This document shows positions 11,482 through 20,588 of a stretch of DNA of 64,000 nt, piece after piece (position 1 is the first letter of the stretch; every line of letters begins with the position of its first letter). Under the pieces are notes generated by a model. It was not told where the DNA came from. It saw only the letters and a list, made by a program, of their open reading frames with translations, and did no database searches. This DNA is from CBDBEU01 sp965204565 (GTDB lineage Bacteria > Pseudomonadota > Alphaproteobacteria > Rhizobiales > TMED25). The stretch spans positions 62,001 to 126,000 of the forward strand of contig CBDBEU010000005.1 in the NCBI GenBank assembly GCA_965204565.1. The letters are read 5' to 3'. A program made the position numbers and the translations under genes.

Positions 11482-14430
11482 ATGGCAAGCAACGCGTCCA
11501 AAGATCTGTTTGAGAGCACTTCGTTCCTCAATGCCGGCAATGCGCAGTTCATCGAAGATCTCTATGCGCGCTATCAGAACAATCCGGGCTCTGTCGGTGC
11601 GAGCTGGCGCGAATTCTTCACCTCGCTACATGATCGCAGCGATGAGGTGATCGCAGAAACGCGCGGCGCCTCCTGGGCGCGCGGCGAGTGGCCGGTGGAG
11701 ATGAATGGCGAGCTTGTCAACGCGCTCGATACCAATTGGGGTGCGGTCGGAGCTCATATTGAAGACAGGATCGGTGCCAGTGCGCAGGCCCATTGCGTTG
11801 GGCTCAGCGTTGATGAAATGCGCGCGGCGACGCTAGATTCGATTCGTGCCCTGATGATGATCCGGGCGTATCGCATGCGCGGTCATCTGGCCGCCGATCT
11901 CGATCCATTGCGTCTTGAACAAAAGCCGTCGCATCCCGAGCTGCAACCGGAAAGCTACGGGTTTGGACCGCAGGATAGTGACCGGCCGATTTTCATCAAT
12001 TTCGTGCTGGGTCTTGAGACCGCGACGGTCAACGAGATTCTGGCGATCCTCAAGCGGACCTATTGCTCAACGCTGGGGATCGAGTTTCTGCATATCGCCG
12101 ACCCGGAGGAAAAGGCCTGGCTGCAGGAGCGTATCGAGGGACCGGACAAGGAAATCTCGTTCACGCCAGAGGGCAAAAAGGCGATCCTCAACAAGCTGAT
12201 CGAAACCGAAGGCTTTGAGAAGTTTCTTGGCGTCAAATACACCGGCACCAAGCGCTTCGGTCTTGATGGCGGCGAAGCGATGGTTCCGGCGTTGGAGCAG
12301 ATCATCAAGCGCGGCGGCAATCTTGGGGTCAAGGAAATCATCATCGGCATGCCACATCGTGGCCGGCTCAATGTTCTGGCCAATGTCATGGGCAAGCCCT
12401 ACCGGGCGATTTTCCATGAGTTCAGCGGCGGCGCTGCCACGCCCGAAGAGGTCGAGGGGTCAGGCGATGTCAAATATCATCTGGGCGCTTCATCGGATCG
12501 TGAATTCGATGGCAATGCGGTGCATCTGTCGCTGACCGCCAACCCGTCACATCTGGAAATTGTCGATCCGGTGGTGCTCGGCAAAGTGCGCGCCAAGCAG
12601 GACCAGCTCAATGACCGTGGCCGCACCATGGTGCTGCCGCTGCTGCTGCATGGCGATGCTTCATTTGCCGGCCAAGGCGTGGTGGCGGAATGTCTGGGTC
12701 TTTCCGGACTCAAGGGGCACAGAACCGGTGGTTCGGTTCACTTCATCGTCAACAACCAGATCGGCTTTACCACTTCACCGAGCTTTTCACGTTCCTCGCC
12801 CTACCCCTCAGACGTCGCCAAGATGGTCGATGCGCCGATCTTCCATGTGAATGGAGATGACCCGGAGGCCGTTACTTTTGCGGCAAAGATGGCGACGGAA
12901 TTCCGTCAGAAGTTCAACTCGCCGGTGGTGATCGACATGTTTTGCTACCGGCGCTTTGGACACAATGAGGGCGATGAGCCTGCGTTCACCCAACCATTGA
13001 TGTATGAGAAAATCCGCGAACATCCGACCACCTGCCAGATCTACGCCGACAGGCTGATCGAGGAAGGGCTGGTGACCAGAGAGGATGTGGAACGCCAAGA
13101 GGTGGAATTCCGCAGCTATCTGGATGGCGAATTCACCGCGGGTCAGGACTACCGGCCGAACAAGGCCGACTGGCTCGATGGTGCGTGGACCGGGATCGGG
13201 GTTGCCGAGGGCGAAGCGCGGCGCGGTGAGACCGGGGTCGAGCTTGATGTGCTCAAGCGGATCGGGACGAAGATCACCGAAATCCCCGATGACTTCAATG
13301 TGCACCGGACGCTGGCGCGGATTGTCGATGGGCGGCGCAAGGCGATCGAGGATGGCGAGGGCGTTGACTGGGCGACGGCGGAATCGCTGGCGTTCGGTTC
13401 CCTGCTTGAGGAAGGCTGGCCGGTCAGGCTGTCGGGCCAGGATTCGGAGCGCGGCACCTTCTCTCAGCGTCACTCGGTGCTCACCGATCAGCAATCCGAA
13501 AACCGCTACATCCCGCTCGCCAATATCTCCGATACCCAGGCGCCGTTCGAGGTTATCAACTCGATGCTGTCGGAAGAGGCGGTGCTGGGTTTTGAATATG
13601 GCTTCTCTCTGGCCGAGCCGCGCGCGCTTTCATTATGGGAGGCGCAGTTCGGTGATTTCGCCAATGGCGCGCAGGTGGTGATCGATCAGTTCATTGCTGC
13701 CGGCGAGCGCAAATGGCTGCGCGTGTCAGGCCTCGTTCTGCTGTTGCCGCATGGCTATGAGGGACAGGGGCCGGAGCATTCATCCGCCCGGCTGGAGCGC
13801 TATCTGCAGCTGTGCGCAGAAGACAATATGCAGATCGCCAATTGCACCACGCCATGCAACTACTTCCATATCCTGCGCCGTCAGATTCACCGCAAATTCC
13901 GCAAGCCCCTGGTGCTGATGACGCCGAAGAGTCTGCTCAGGCACAAGCGCGTGGTCTCCAATCTGGGAGACTTCGGGCCGCATACCACCTTCCACCGGGT
14001 GTTGTGGGATGACGGCGCGGGGCAGAACGGAGCAAGGACGATCAAGCCCGATGACCAAATCAAGCGCGTGGTGCTGTGCACCGGCAAGGTCTACTACGAT
14101 CTTGTGGAGGCGCGCGAGGAGCGTGGCATCGACGATGTCTATCTGATGCGGGTCGAGCAGCTCTATCCGTTCCCGGCGCGTGCGCTGATGACGGAGCTGG
14201 ACGCCTTCAAGGGCGCGGAGATAGTGTGGTGCCAAGAAGAGCCGCGCAATATGGGAGCGTGGAGCTATATCGTGCCCAACATGCAATGGGTGCTTGAGCA
14301 TATCGGTGCCGAGCACAAGCGTCTCAGATATACCGGCAGGCCAGCTGCGGCATCGACGGCGACCGGGTTGATGAGCACCCATCTCAAGCAGCTTAACAAT
14401 TTCCTCGAGGAGGCACTTGCCGGCGAATAG
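11482..14430 (+). CDS. sucA: 2-oxoglutarate dehydrogenase E1 component
   Basis: This 982-residue thiamine-diphosphate-dependent decarboxylase starts the 2-oxoglutarate dehydrogenase complex. The N-terminus SFLNAGNAQFIEDLYARYQ is the E1o helix that binds E2. RAYRMRGHLAADLDPL, GMPHRGRLNVLANVMGKP, HGDASFAGQGVVAE and the TPP motif region with NNQIGFTT follow. The C-terminus has the transketolase-like pyrimidine domain (LLLPHGYEGQGPEHSSARLE). A GTG at 11473 is also in frame, but ATG 11482 gives the usual MASNASKDLFE start. No frame damage was seen. Confidence 0.97.
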   Translation: MASNASKDLFESTSFLNAGNAQFIEDLYARYQNNPGSVGASWREFFTSLHDRSDEVIAETRGASWARGEWPVEMNGELVNALDTNWGAVGAHIEDRIGASAQAHCVGLSVDEMRAATLDSIRALMMIRAYRMRGHLAADLDPLRLEQKPSHPELQPESYGFGPQDSDRPIFINFVLGLETATVNEILAILKRTYCSTLGIEFLHIADPEEKAWLQERIEGPDKEISFTPEGKKAILNKLIETEGFEKFLGVKYTGTKRFGLDGGEAMVPALEQIIKRGGNLGVKEIIIGMPHRGRLNVLANVMGKPYRAIFHEFSGGAATPEEVEGSGDVKYHLGASSDREFDGNAVHLSLTANPSHLEIVDPVVLGKVRAKQDQLNDRGRTMVLPLLLHGDASFAGQGVVAECLGLSGLKGHRTGGSVHFIVNNQIGFTTSPSFSRSSPYPSDVAKMVDAPIFHVNGDDPEAVTFAAKMATEFRQKFNSPVVIDMFCYRRFGHNEGDEPAFTQPLMYEKIREHPTTCQIYADRLIEEGLVTREDVERQEVEFRSYLDGEFTAGQDYRPNKADWLDGAWTGIGVAEGEARRGETGVELDVLKRIGTKITEIPDDFNVHRTLARIVDGRRKAIEDGEGVDWATAESLAFGSLLEEGWPVRLSGQDSERGTFSQRHSVLTDQQSENRYIPLANISDTQAPFEVINSMLSEEAVLGFEYGFSLAEPRALSLWEAQFGDFANGAQVVIDQFIAAGERKWLRVSGLVLLLPHGYEGQGPEHSSARLERYLQLCAEDNMQIANCTTPCNYFHILRRQIHRKFRKPLVLMTPKSLLRHKRVVSNLGDFGPHTTFHRVLWDDGAGQNGARTIKPDDQIKRVVLCTGKVYYDLVEAREERGIDDVYLMRVEQLYPFPARALMTELDAFKGAEIVWCQEEPRNMGAWSYIVPNMQWVLEHIGAEHKRLRYTGRPAAASTATGLMSTHLKQLNNFLEEALAGE

Positions 14431-14458
14431 GCAATGCCAAAGTGAAGGCGGAGAGGCC

Positions 14459-15715
14459 ATGCCCACCGAAATCAGAGTACCGGCTCTTAGCGAGTCGGTA
14501 ACCGAAGCGACGATCGCACAATGGTTGAAGCAACCAGGTGATTTGGTTGCCGCAGATGAACCGCTGGTCGAGCTTGAAACCGACAAGGTAACGCTGGAAG
14601 TGCCGGCGCCGGCATCGGGTATTCTTGGTGAAATCGCGGCTGACGATGGTGTCACGGTCGAGGTTGGGACACTTCTGGGGTCGATTGAAGATGGCGGGGC
14701 GGGCGCCAAGGCAAAACCTGAAGCCCAAACCAAAGCCGCGCCCGAAGCCAAGCCGGAATCTGCGGCGCCCGCGCTCAAAGCTGTCGAAGCACCGGCGGCA
14801 CCGGCCAATGGTGGCGGCGCGATGCCGCCTACGCCTTCGGCAAGAAAGCTGATGGAGGAACACAATCTCTCAGCTGAATCGCTGGAGGGCAGCGGCAAGC
14901 GCAGGCAAGTCCTGAAAGGCGACATTCTGGCAGCCCTTGAAGGTGCGGTTCCGGCGAAAGCCGAAGCGCCGGAGGTGGTCGAAACACCCAGCGCACCAGC
15001 TGGCGATGCGAGCGATGCACGCGAAGAGCGGGTGCGCATGACGCGGCTCAGGCAGACCATCGCCAAGCGGCTCAAGGCGGCGCAAGATACAGCCGCGATG
15101 CTGACCACCTTCAATGAGGTGGATATGAGCGCGGTGATGGAACTGCGCAGTTCCTACAAGGAACTGTTTGAGCAAAAGCACAGGGTAAAGCTTGGCTTTA
15201 TGGGCTTTTTCGTCAAAGCCTGCGTTGCCGCACTTCGGGACATTCCGGCGGTCAATGCCGAGATCGACGACACCGACATCGTCTACAAGAACTACTATCA
15301 CATTGGCGTCGCGGTCGGCATCGACCGGGGCCTGGTAGTGCCGGTGGTGCGGGATTGCCAAGATCTGTCGATTGCGGGAATTGAAAAGAGGATCGGTGAA
15401 CTTGGACAGGCCGCGCGCCAGGGCGAGCTGTCCATTGAAGACATGCAGGGCGGCACATTCACCATTACCAATGGCGGGGTTTACGGCTCGCTGATGTCGA
15501 CGCCGATCCTGAATGCACCGCAATCGGGCATTCTCGGCATGCACAAGATCGAGCAGCGGCCGGTGGTGGTCGACGGCGCCATTGTCATCAGGCCGATGAT
15601 GTATCTGGCACTGTCCTATGATCACCGCATCGTCGACGGCAAGGAAGCGGTGACGTTCCTGGAGCGTGTGAAAGAGAATTTGGAAGACCCGCAGCGCCTG
15701 GTGCTCGATCTCTAG
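14459..15715 (+). CDS. sucB: Dihydrolipoyllysine succinyltransferase, E2 of 2-oxoglutarate dehydrogenase
   Basis: This 418-residue core subunit has one N-terminal lipoyl domain (lipoylated Lys43 in ETDKVTLEVPAP), an Ala/Pro/Lys-rich linker (about 77-120) and a peripheral subunit-binding domain (PPTPSARKLMEEHNLSAESL). The catalytic CAT domain follows, with HRIVDGKEA near the C-terminus holding the active His and Asp. A GGCGGAGAGG stretch precedes ATG 14459. The stop TAG lies inside the CTAG target duplicated by the insertion element that follows, so the coding sequence is intact but any 3' signal or linkage to lpd was displaced. Confidence 0.97.
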   Translation: MPTEIRVPALSESVTEATIAQWLKQPGDLVAADEPLVELETDKVTLEVPAPASGILGEIAADDGVTVEVGTLLGSIEDGGAGAKAKPEAQTKAAPEAKPESAAPALKAVEAPAAPANGGGAMPPTPSARKLMEEHNLSAESLEGSGKRRQVLKGDILAALEGAVPAKAEAPEVVETPSAPAGDASDAREERVRMTRLRQTIAKRLKAAQDTAAMLTTFNEVDMSAVMELRSSYKELFEQKHRVKLGFMGFFVKACVAALRDIPAVNAEIDDTDIVYKNYYHIGVAVGIDRGLVVPVVRDCQDLSIAGIEKRIGELGQAARQGELSIEDMQGGTFTITNGGVYGSLMSTPILNAPQSGILGMHKIEQRPVVVDGAIVIRPMMYLALSYDHRIVDGKEAVTFLERVKENLEDPQRLVLDL

Positions 15716-16553
15716 GCTCAGGACCCATTAATTTGCATTGAAGTTCGATTTCTGATTCAGGATGTCAAAGGAGTTTGCCATGTCGGATCTGTTTCTGCTC
15801 TCACGCGCTCAAATGTCAAAGATCGAGCCATTCTTTCCCAAGTCCCACGGAGTTGCCCGGGGGGATGATCGTCGTGTTGTGTCAGGCATCGTCTGCGTGC
15901 TGAAGCACGGGCTGCAATGGAAGGACGCAGCTGCGGCCTGCGGCCCGCATAAGACGCTCTACAATCGCTTTCGATGCTGGACCGAACTCCGCGTGTTCGA
16001 CAAGATTTTCAGTCACTTGACTGCTTCTGACGGGCCACCCGATACGCTGATGATTGATGCAACACACTTGAAGGCTCATCGTACCGCGTCGAGCCTTCTG
16101 AAAGGGGGGGGCTTCCCCGCCACATCGGGCGCACAAAAGGCGGGCCGAACACCAGACTTCATGCCGTCTGCGATGGTGACGGACGACCGCCGGCCATGTG
16201 CCTGACGGCTGGCCAGCTTGTCGGATCATATCGGTGCGAAGCTCTTGTATCCGGGTCTCTGTGATAGCGTCAAAGCTATAATGATCGCAGATAAGGGATA
16301 CGATTCAGACGATGATCGCGCGGCGCTGAAAGCCGGGGGGATCACCCCATGCATTCCGCCCCGAACAGGACGAAAGGCACCCGCTTCCTTCTGCAACATT
16401 CAATACAAACAGCGCCATAAGGTTGAGAACATGTTCGCACCGCTCAAGGACCGGCGCCGCATCGCAACGCCATATGACCGGCGGGCAGACGTCTTCATGG
16501 CCGCAATCACAATGGCAGCCATCCTCATATGGTGGCTTTAATGAGCCCTGAGC
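15716..16553 (+). mobile_element. IS5-family (IS427-type) insertion sequence, complete ends
   Basis: This 838-bp element is flanked by CTAG direct repeats (15712-15715 and 16554-16557). Its imperfect terminal inverted repeats read GCTCAGGACCCATTAA on the left and GCTCAGGGCTCATTAA inverted on the right. CTAG is the usual target type of IS427-like IS5 elements. The left duplication is part of the sucB stop codon. It separates sucB from lpd. A 5' fragment of the same element lies at 51057-51277, also bordered by CTAG. Confidence 0.92.
15780..16541 (+). pseudogene. IS427-type transposase, two frame changes
   Basis: The first part (MSDLFLLSRAQMSKIEPFFP) is the DUF4096-like N-terminal domain plus the first catalytic Asp region (DTLMIDATHLKAHRTASSLL). 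After a run of G near 16106-16113 the frame must shift to read PRHIGRTKGGPNTRLHAV. A second shift near 16215 is needed to reach LSDHIGAKLLYP and the C-terminal QRHKVENMFAPLKDRRRI, which contains the catalytic Glu. The poly-G shift could be programmed, as in some two-ORF members. The second looks like a mutation, so the copy is probably inactive unless helped in trans. Confidence 0.75.
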
Positions 16554-16624
16554 CTAGGGAGTGAACCAGCGCCAATTTTGGGGCAGAGCCGCGGTTTGTC
16601 GCGGCGGAAACGGACGCAAATTCA

Positions 16625-18025
16625 ATGAGTGCTTATGATCTTGTCGTCATCGGAACCGGGCCCGGTGGCTATGTCTGCGCCATCAGGGCGGCCCAGCTTG
16701 GCCTCAAGGTTGCGGTGGTGGAAAAACGCGCCACGCATGGCGGCACCTGCCTCAATGTCGGCTGTATTCCGTCAAAGGCGCTGCTGCATGCCTCCGAACT
16801 GTATGACAAGGCGGGACATGGATTTGCCGATATGGGGATTGGCGTTCAGCCAAAGCTCGATCTTGGCGCCATGCTGACGTTCAAGGATGAGGGTGTGGCG
16901 GGCAACGTCAAAGGCATTTCGTATCTTCTGGAAAAGAACAAGGTCGATGCCTTCCATGGTGCGGCGCGCATCAAGGGTGCCGGTGTGGTCGACGTCACGC
17001 TCAATGACGGCGGCAGCGAAACGCTTTCAACCCGCAATATCGTGGTTGCCACGGGCTCGGATGCGGCGCCGCTCAAGGGCGTTGAGGTTGATGAAGACAG
17101 GATCGTTTCCTCAACCGGTGCACTTGAATTGCCGCAGGTGCCCAAGCGGCTTGTCATCGTCGGTGCCGGCTATATCGGCCTTGAACTTGGTTCGGTGTGG
17201 CGCCGGCTTGGCTCGGAAGTGACCGTGGTCGAGTTCCTCGATCGCATCACGCCGGGCATGGATGGCGAGGTCGCCAAGCAGTTCCAGCGCATTCTCAAAC
17301 GCCAGGGGATGCAGTTCCGGCTCGGCCAGAAAGTGACCGGCATCGAAAAGCTCAAGGCCAAACTCAAGGTTTCGCTCGAGCCGGTCAAGGGTGGCGAGGC
17401 TGAAGTGGTGGACGCCGATGTGGTGCTGGTTTCGATTGGTCGGGTGGCGCACACTAAAGGGCTGGGGTTGGAAGAGGCCGGTGTTGCGCTTGACGGGCGT
17501 GGCTGCCTCCAGACCGACGGGCATTTCAAGACCAGTGTCGAGGGCATCTATGCCATTGGCGATGTCATCGCTGGCCCGATGCTGGCGCACAAGGCAGAAG
17601 ACGAGGGCATGGCGGTGGCCGAGATCCTGGCCGGTCAGGCAGGCCATGTGAATTACGACGTGATCCCCGGCGTAGTCTATACAACGCCTGAAGTGGCAAG
17701 TGTCGGGCAGACCGAAGAGCAGCTCAAGCAAGCAGGGATGGACTATCGCGTCGGCAAGTTTCCGTTCACCGCCAATGGACGGGCCAAGGTCAATCGTCAG
17801 ACCGATGGCTTTGTGAAAATCCTTGCCGATGCAACAACCGACCGGGTTTTGGGGGTGCACATAATCGGTCCGGATGCCGGCAACATGATTGCCGAAGCAG
17901 CGCTGGCGATGGAATTCGGGGCCGCAGCCGAGGACATCGCGCGTACCTGCCATGCCCATCCGACATTGACCGAGGCAGTGAAGGAAGCGGCGCTGGCGGT
18001 TGCCGGACGCGCCATTCATATGTAG
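16625..18025 (+). CDS. lpd: Dihydrolipoyl dehydrogenase (E3)
   Basis: This 466-residue flavoprotein reoxidises the lipoyl arms of SucB. It shows the FAD-binding GTGPGGYVCAIRAAQLG (10-26), the redox-active disulfide Cys42/Cys47 in GGTCLNVGCIPSK, an NAD-binding GAGYIGLELGSVWRRLG, the second FAD motif YAIGDVIAGPMLAHKAEDEG, and the His-Glu dyad in CHAHPTLTEA near the C-terminus. The IS at 15716-16553 has separated it from the suc genes, so it may now rely on its own promoter or on readthrough from the IS. Confidence 0.97.
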   Translation: MSAYDLVVIGTGPGGYVCAIRAAQLGLKVAVVEKRATHGGTCLNVGCIPSKALLHASELYDKAGHGFADMGIGVQPKLDLGAMLTFKDEGVAGNVKGISYLLEKNKVDAFHGAARIKGAGVVDVTLNDGGSETLSTRNIVVATGSDAAPLKGVEVDEDRIVSSTGALELPQVPKRLVIVGAGYIGLELGSVWRRLGSEVTVVEFLDRITPGMDGEVAKQFQRILKRQGMQFRLGQKVTGIEKLKAKLKVSLEPVKGGEAEVVDADVVLVSIGRVAHTKGLGLEEAGVALDGRGCLQTDGHFKTSVEGIYAIGDVIAGPMLAHKAEDEGMAVAEILAGQAGHVNYDVIPGVVYTTPEVASVGQTEEQLKQAGMDYRVGKFPFTANGRAKVNRQTDGFVKILADATTDRVLGVHIIGPDAGNMIAEAALAMEFGAAAEDIARTCHAHPTLTEAVKEAALAVAGRAIHM

Positions 18026-18120
18026 CTGCCGGGCACATGTAGCTAGCGGGGTGCCACACAGCCACGTTGCCGCGGCATCAAGCGGCGATTTTACCCCACA
18101 TTAACCATAAATCGCTCTAG

Positions 18121-18492
18121 GGTCCGGCCCCAATAACCGTCTTCCCGATTTGATCTGAGGATGATTCATCGCCTTCGATGAGGAGGTAACGAGATGTATG
18201 ATTTCTTCTGGTTTTCCGATTCTCAGCGGGCTCGGATCGCGCCGCTTCTGCCGACCGATGTGCGTGGCAAGAAGCGCGTTGATGATCGTCGTGTGCCGAG
18301 CGGGAGCTTCCATGCGCTGCTATCCCTACGATCAGGCCATCTACAGGGAGCGAGATATCATCGAACGCATGTTCTGCCGCCTCAAAAGACGGGCGGCGCA
18401 TCGCAACGCGCTTCGAGCGCAACATTGAAAACGTCATGGCAGCTATCGCGCGCGCCGCAGCCCTCATCTCGTGGCTATAATGAGCCCAGACC
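18121..18492 (+). mobile_element. Internally deleted IS5-type element (MITE-like)
   Basis: A 372-bp element with both ends and CTAG duplications (18117-18120, 18493-18496). Its left end (GGTCCGGCCCCAATAA) matches the element remnant near 42878; its right end inverted reads GGTCTGGGCTCATTAT. It retains the transposase N-terminus (MYDFFWFSDSQRARIAPLLP) and C-terminus (RDIIERMFCRLKR) but lacks most of the catalytic middle. It cannot make transposase but could be mobilised in trans. It lies just after lpd. Confidence 0.8.
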
Positions 18493-18614
18493 CTAGTACC
18501 GGTGAACGGGCAAGGGCAGCTGCCAGGCGACATATGCCCGCCCCGGATGCCTGCTGGATGTCATGAACTATCAAGAGCACGCGCGCTACTGCCAAAGATT
18601 TTGCTGTCGGAACA

Positions 18615-18692
18615 ATGGTCGCGGTAGCCACTCTCGCAGTTCTGTTCGCCTTCGTCTTGTTCAACAAAAAGATCGTGCTGATATTCTACTGA
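18615..18692 (+). CDS. Possible 25-residue single-pass membrane peptide
   Basis: From ATG 18615 the frame reads MVAVATLAVLFAFVLFNKKI and then VLIFY and stop: one hydrophobic helix followed by two lysines. The frame is open further upstream (KSTRATAKDFAVGT) with no standard start, so this could be the tail of a decayed gene rather than a small gene. Only a weak GGAAC lies near the start. It sits between the IS5 remnant and convergent xerC. Confidence 0.3.
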   Translation: MVAVATLAVLFAFVLFNKKIVLIFY

Positions 18693-18741
18693 GCAGCAAC
18701 ACCGCAAACCAAATTCAATGCGGCCGCCCCTCAGGTCGCCT

Positions 18742-19734
18742 TCAGGTGTTGTCGGAGACCACCCGCAAATGGCTTGCGCGCGGGTGGGCGGTAGCGTGGA
18801 CGTTCAGGAGATGGGTGCGGTCGACTTCGGTATAGACCTGTGTGGTCGACAGGCTGGAATGGCCCAGAAGCTCCTGAATTGCCCGCAAATCAACGCCTGC
18901 CTGCAAAAGATGTGTTGCAAATGAATGGCGCAGCGCATGAGGGGTGACGGTCTCCGGCAGCATCAGGGAGGCGCGTATACGCTGGGTGGTGAGTTGGACA
19001 ATGCGCGGGCTGAGTCTGCCGCCGCGAACGCCGACAAACAGCGGATCGTCGATTTCAAGCACGCTTGGATAAAGCTCAAGGTAGCGCCTGAGGCCGGTAC
19101 GAACCTCGGGTAGAATCGGCACTTCCCTTGTCTTGCGGCCCTTGCCGGTGACGCGCAAAGTGTCCTGCCAGTCTTCCAGCGGCGCATCCTTGACGTTGAG
19201 GTCAAGGGCTTCGGAGATCCGCAGGCCGCAACCATAGAGCATCAGAAAGATCGCCGCATCGCGCGCGCCGACCCAGTTGCGGGTTGACTCGACATCTCCC
19301 TCGGCACTTTCGATCAATGCCTTCGCCTGCGGCACTGACAGGGGCTTGGGGATGCCATGGGGAAGTTTCGGCGTGCGGATGGCGCCCAGAGCCGTGTTCT
19401 TGACGATATCGGCGCGCTCCATGAAGCGGAACAATGAGCGGATCGACGACAAAACGCGCGCTGTGGTGCGGGCGCTGGAGCCGGTACGCCGCCGCATCGC
19501 GAGAAACGCGCGAAAATCGGCAGGCTGCAGGGCTTTCAGATCCTCAAGCGCGACCGGTCCGCCCAGATGATCGCACAGGAAGTCAAAAAACGACTCCACA
19601 TCGTGGGTATAGGCATCAACGGTGTTGGGCGCAGCCTGGCGCTCGGCGGTAATATGCCCATACCAGCATGCCAGAGCCTGATTGGCGTCTTCACAGGCGG
19701 TGGCGAGACAGAATTCGTCGGTTTGTATGGTCAT
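18742..19734 (-). CDS. xerC: Tyrosine recombinase XerC
   Basis: This 330-residue recombinase resolves chromosome dimers at dif together with XerD and FtsK. It has an N-terminal SAM-like core-binding domain (ACWYGHITAERQAAPNTVDA) and a C-terminal catalytic domain. The Arg lies in GCGLRISEALDLN, then the HALRHSFATHLL box, the GHSSLSTTQVYTEV segment with the Tyr nucleophile, and VDRTHL at the end, typical of XerC/D. It converges with lpd and starts 4 bp from the aldolase gene's stop. Confidence 0.95.
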   Translation of the reverse strand: MTIQTDEFCLATACEDANQALACWYGHITAERQAAPNTVDAYTHDVESFFDFLCDHLGGPVALEDLKALQPADFRAFLAMRRRTGSSARTTARVLSSIRSLFRFMERADIVKNTALGAIRTPKLPHGIPKPLSVPQAKALIESAEGDVESTRNWVGARDAAIFLMLYGCGLRISEALDLNVKDAPLEDWQDTLRVTGKGRKTREVPILPEVRTGLRRYLELYPSVLEIDDPLFVGVRGGRLSPRIVQLTTQRIRASLMLPETVTPHALRHSFATHLLQAGVDLRAIQELLGHSSLSTTQVYTEVDRTHLLNVHATAHPRASHLRVVSDNT

Positions 19735-19738
19735 GGCG

Positions 19739-20395
19739 CTAAAGAATCGATTGTCCGGTGGTTTTCCAGTCGGCGAGGAAGGCGTCGAGGCCCTTGTCGG
19801 TGAGCGGGTGCTCGGCCAGCTTCTTCAACACATCTGGCGGAATGGTGGCGACATCGGCGCCGGCCCGGGCCGCGTCCTTGACATGATTGGTGGAGCGGAT
19901 CGATGCGGCCAGAATGGCGGTGTCGATCTCAGCATAGTTATCGTAAATGGCGCGGATGTCATCGATCAGTTCCATGCCATCAAGGCCAATATCATCGAGA
20001 CGGCCGATAAAAGGTGAAATGAACGTGGCGCCGCACTTGGCGGCAAGCAACGCCTGGGTTGCGGAAAAGCACAAGGTGACATTGACCGAAATGCCAGACT
20101 GGTTGAGCGCGCGGCAGGCCTTGAGGCCATCCCAGATAAGTGGCACCTTGACCGTGACATTGGGTGCGATGTCAGCAAGCTTGCGGCCTTCGGCCACCAT
20201 GTCATCGGCTTTTGTAGCTGCTACTTCGGCGCTGACCGGGCCTGATACCACAGCACAGATTTCACTGATGGTGTCTTTCATATCGCCGCCCGATTTGGCG
20301 ATCAGCGACGGATTGGTGGTCACGCCATCAAGCAAACCGGTTTCCGCAAGCTCGCGAATCTCGGCAATATCTGCTGTGTCGATAAAAAACTTCAT
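19739..20395 (-). CDS. fsa: Transaldolase-like fructose-6-phosphate aldolase
   Basis: This 218-residue class I aldolase belongs to the small transaldolase/TalC-Fsa subfamily. The N-terminus MKFFIDTADIAEIRELAETG, the DGVTTNPSLIAKSG motif (23-36) and the Schiff-base Lys83 in NVTVKVPLIWDGL are diagnostic, as are ISPFIGRLDD and the C-terminal ATIPPDVLKKLAEHPLTDKG. It could act as a fructose-6-phosphate aldolase or a transaldolase; sequence alone does not decide. The start at 20395 has GTGGAG upstream; an earlier in-frame start at 20461 adds 22 atypical residues. Placement between xerC and priA is common in Rhizobiales. Confidence 0.92.
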   Translation of the reverse strand: MKFFIDTADIAEIRELAETGLLDGVTTNPSLIAKSGGDMKDTISEICAVVSGPVSAEVAATKADDMVAEGRKLADIAPNVTVKVPLIWDGLKACRALNQSGISVNVTLCFSATQALLAAKCGATFISPFIGRLDDIGLDGMELIDDIRAIYDNYAEIDTAILAASIRSTNHVKDAARAGADVATIPPDVLKKLAEHPLTDKGLDAFLADWKTTGQSIL

Positions 20396-20588
20396 AAACT
20401 GAACTCCACTGAGAGGAAGCTGTGCGCCAAAACCACTCGGAGCGTGCCACGATCCCCTCACAACCGCAATTGACCGCGTGTTCGCGGCTCAATCGGTGCT
20501 GCACATCCGACAATGCCGATAAAATCAAGAAAAGACGGTTAACTCACTGGCCAATCGCAGCGACGAATTTGGCGGGTCTGTTGGTCAG

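Noticed and set aside
11915..13918. Numerous overlapping frames inside sucA, sucB, lpd, priA and gdhZ on both strands
   Set aside because: High-GC genomes have long spurious frames. The named genes carry full-length family motifs in the chosen frame.
16106..16113. Programmed frameshift as the sole explanation for the IS427-type transposase
   Set aside because: The poly-G run could allow slippage, but a second frame change near 16215 is also required, so a functional fusion protein is unlikely from this copy.
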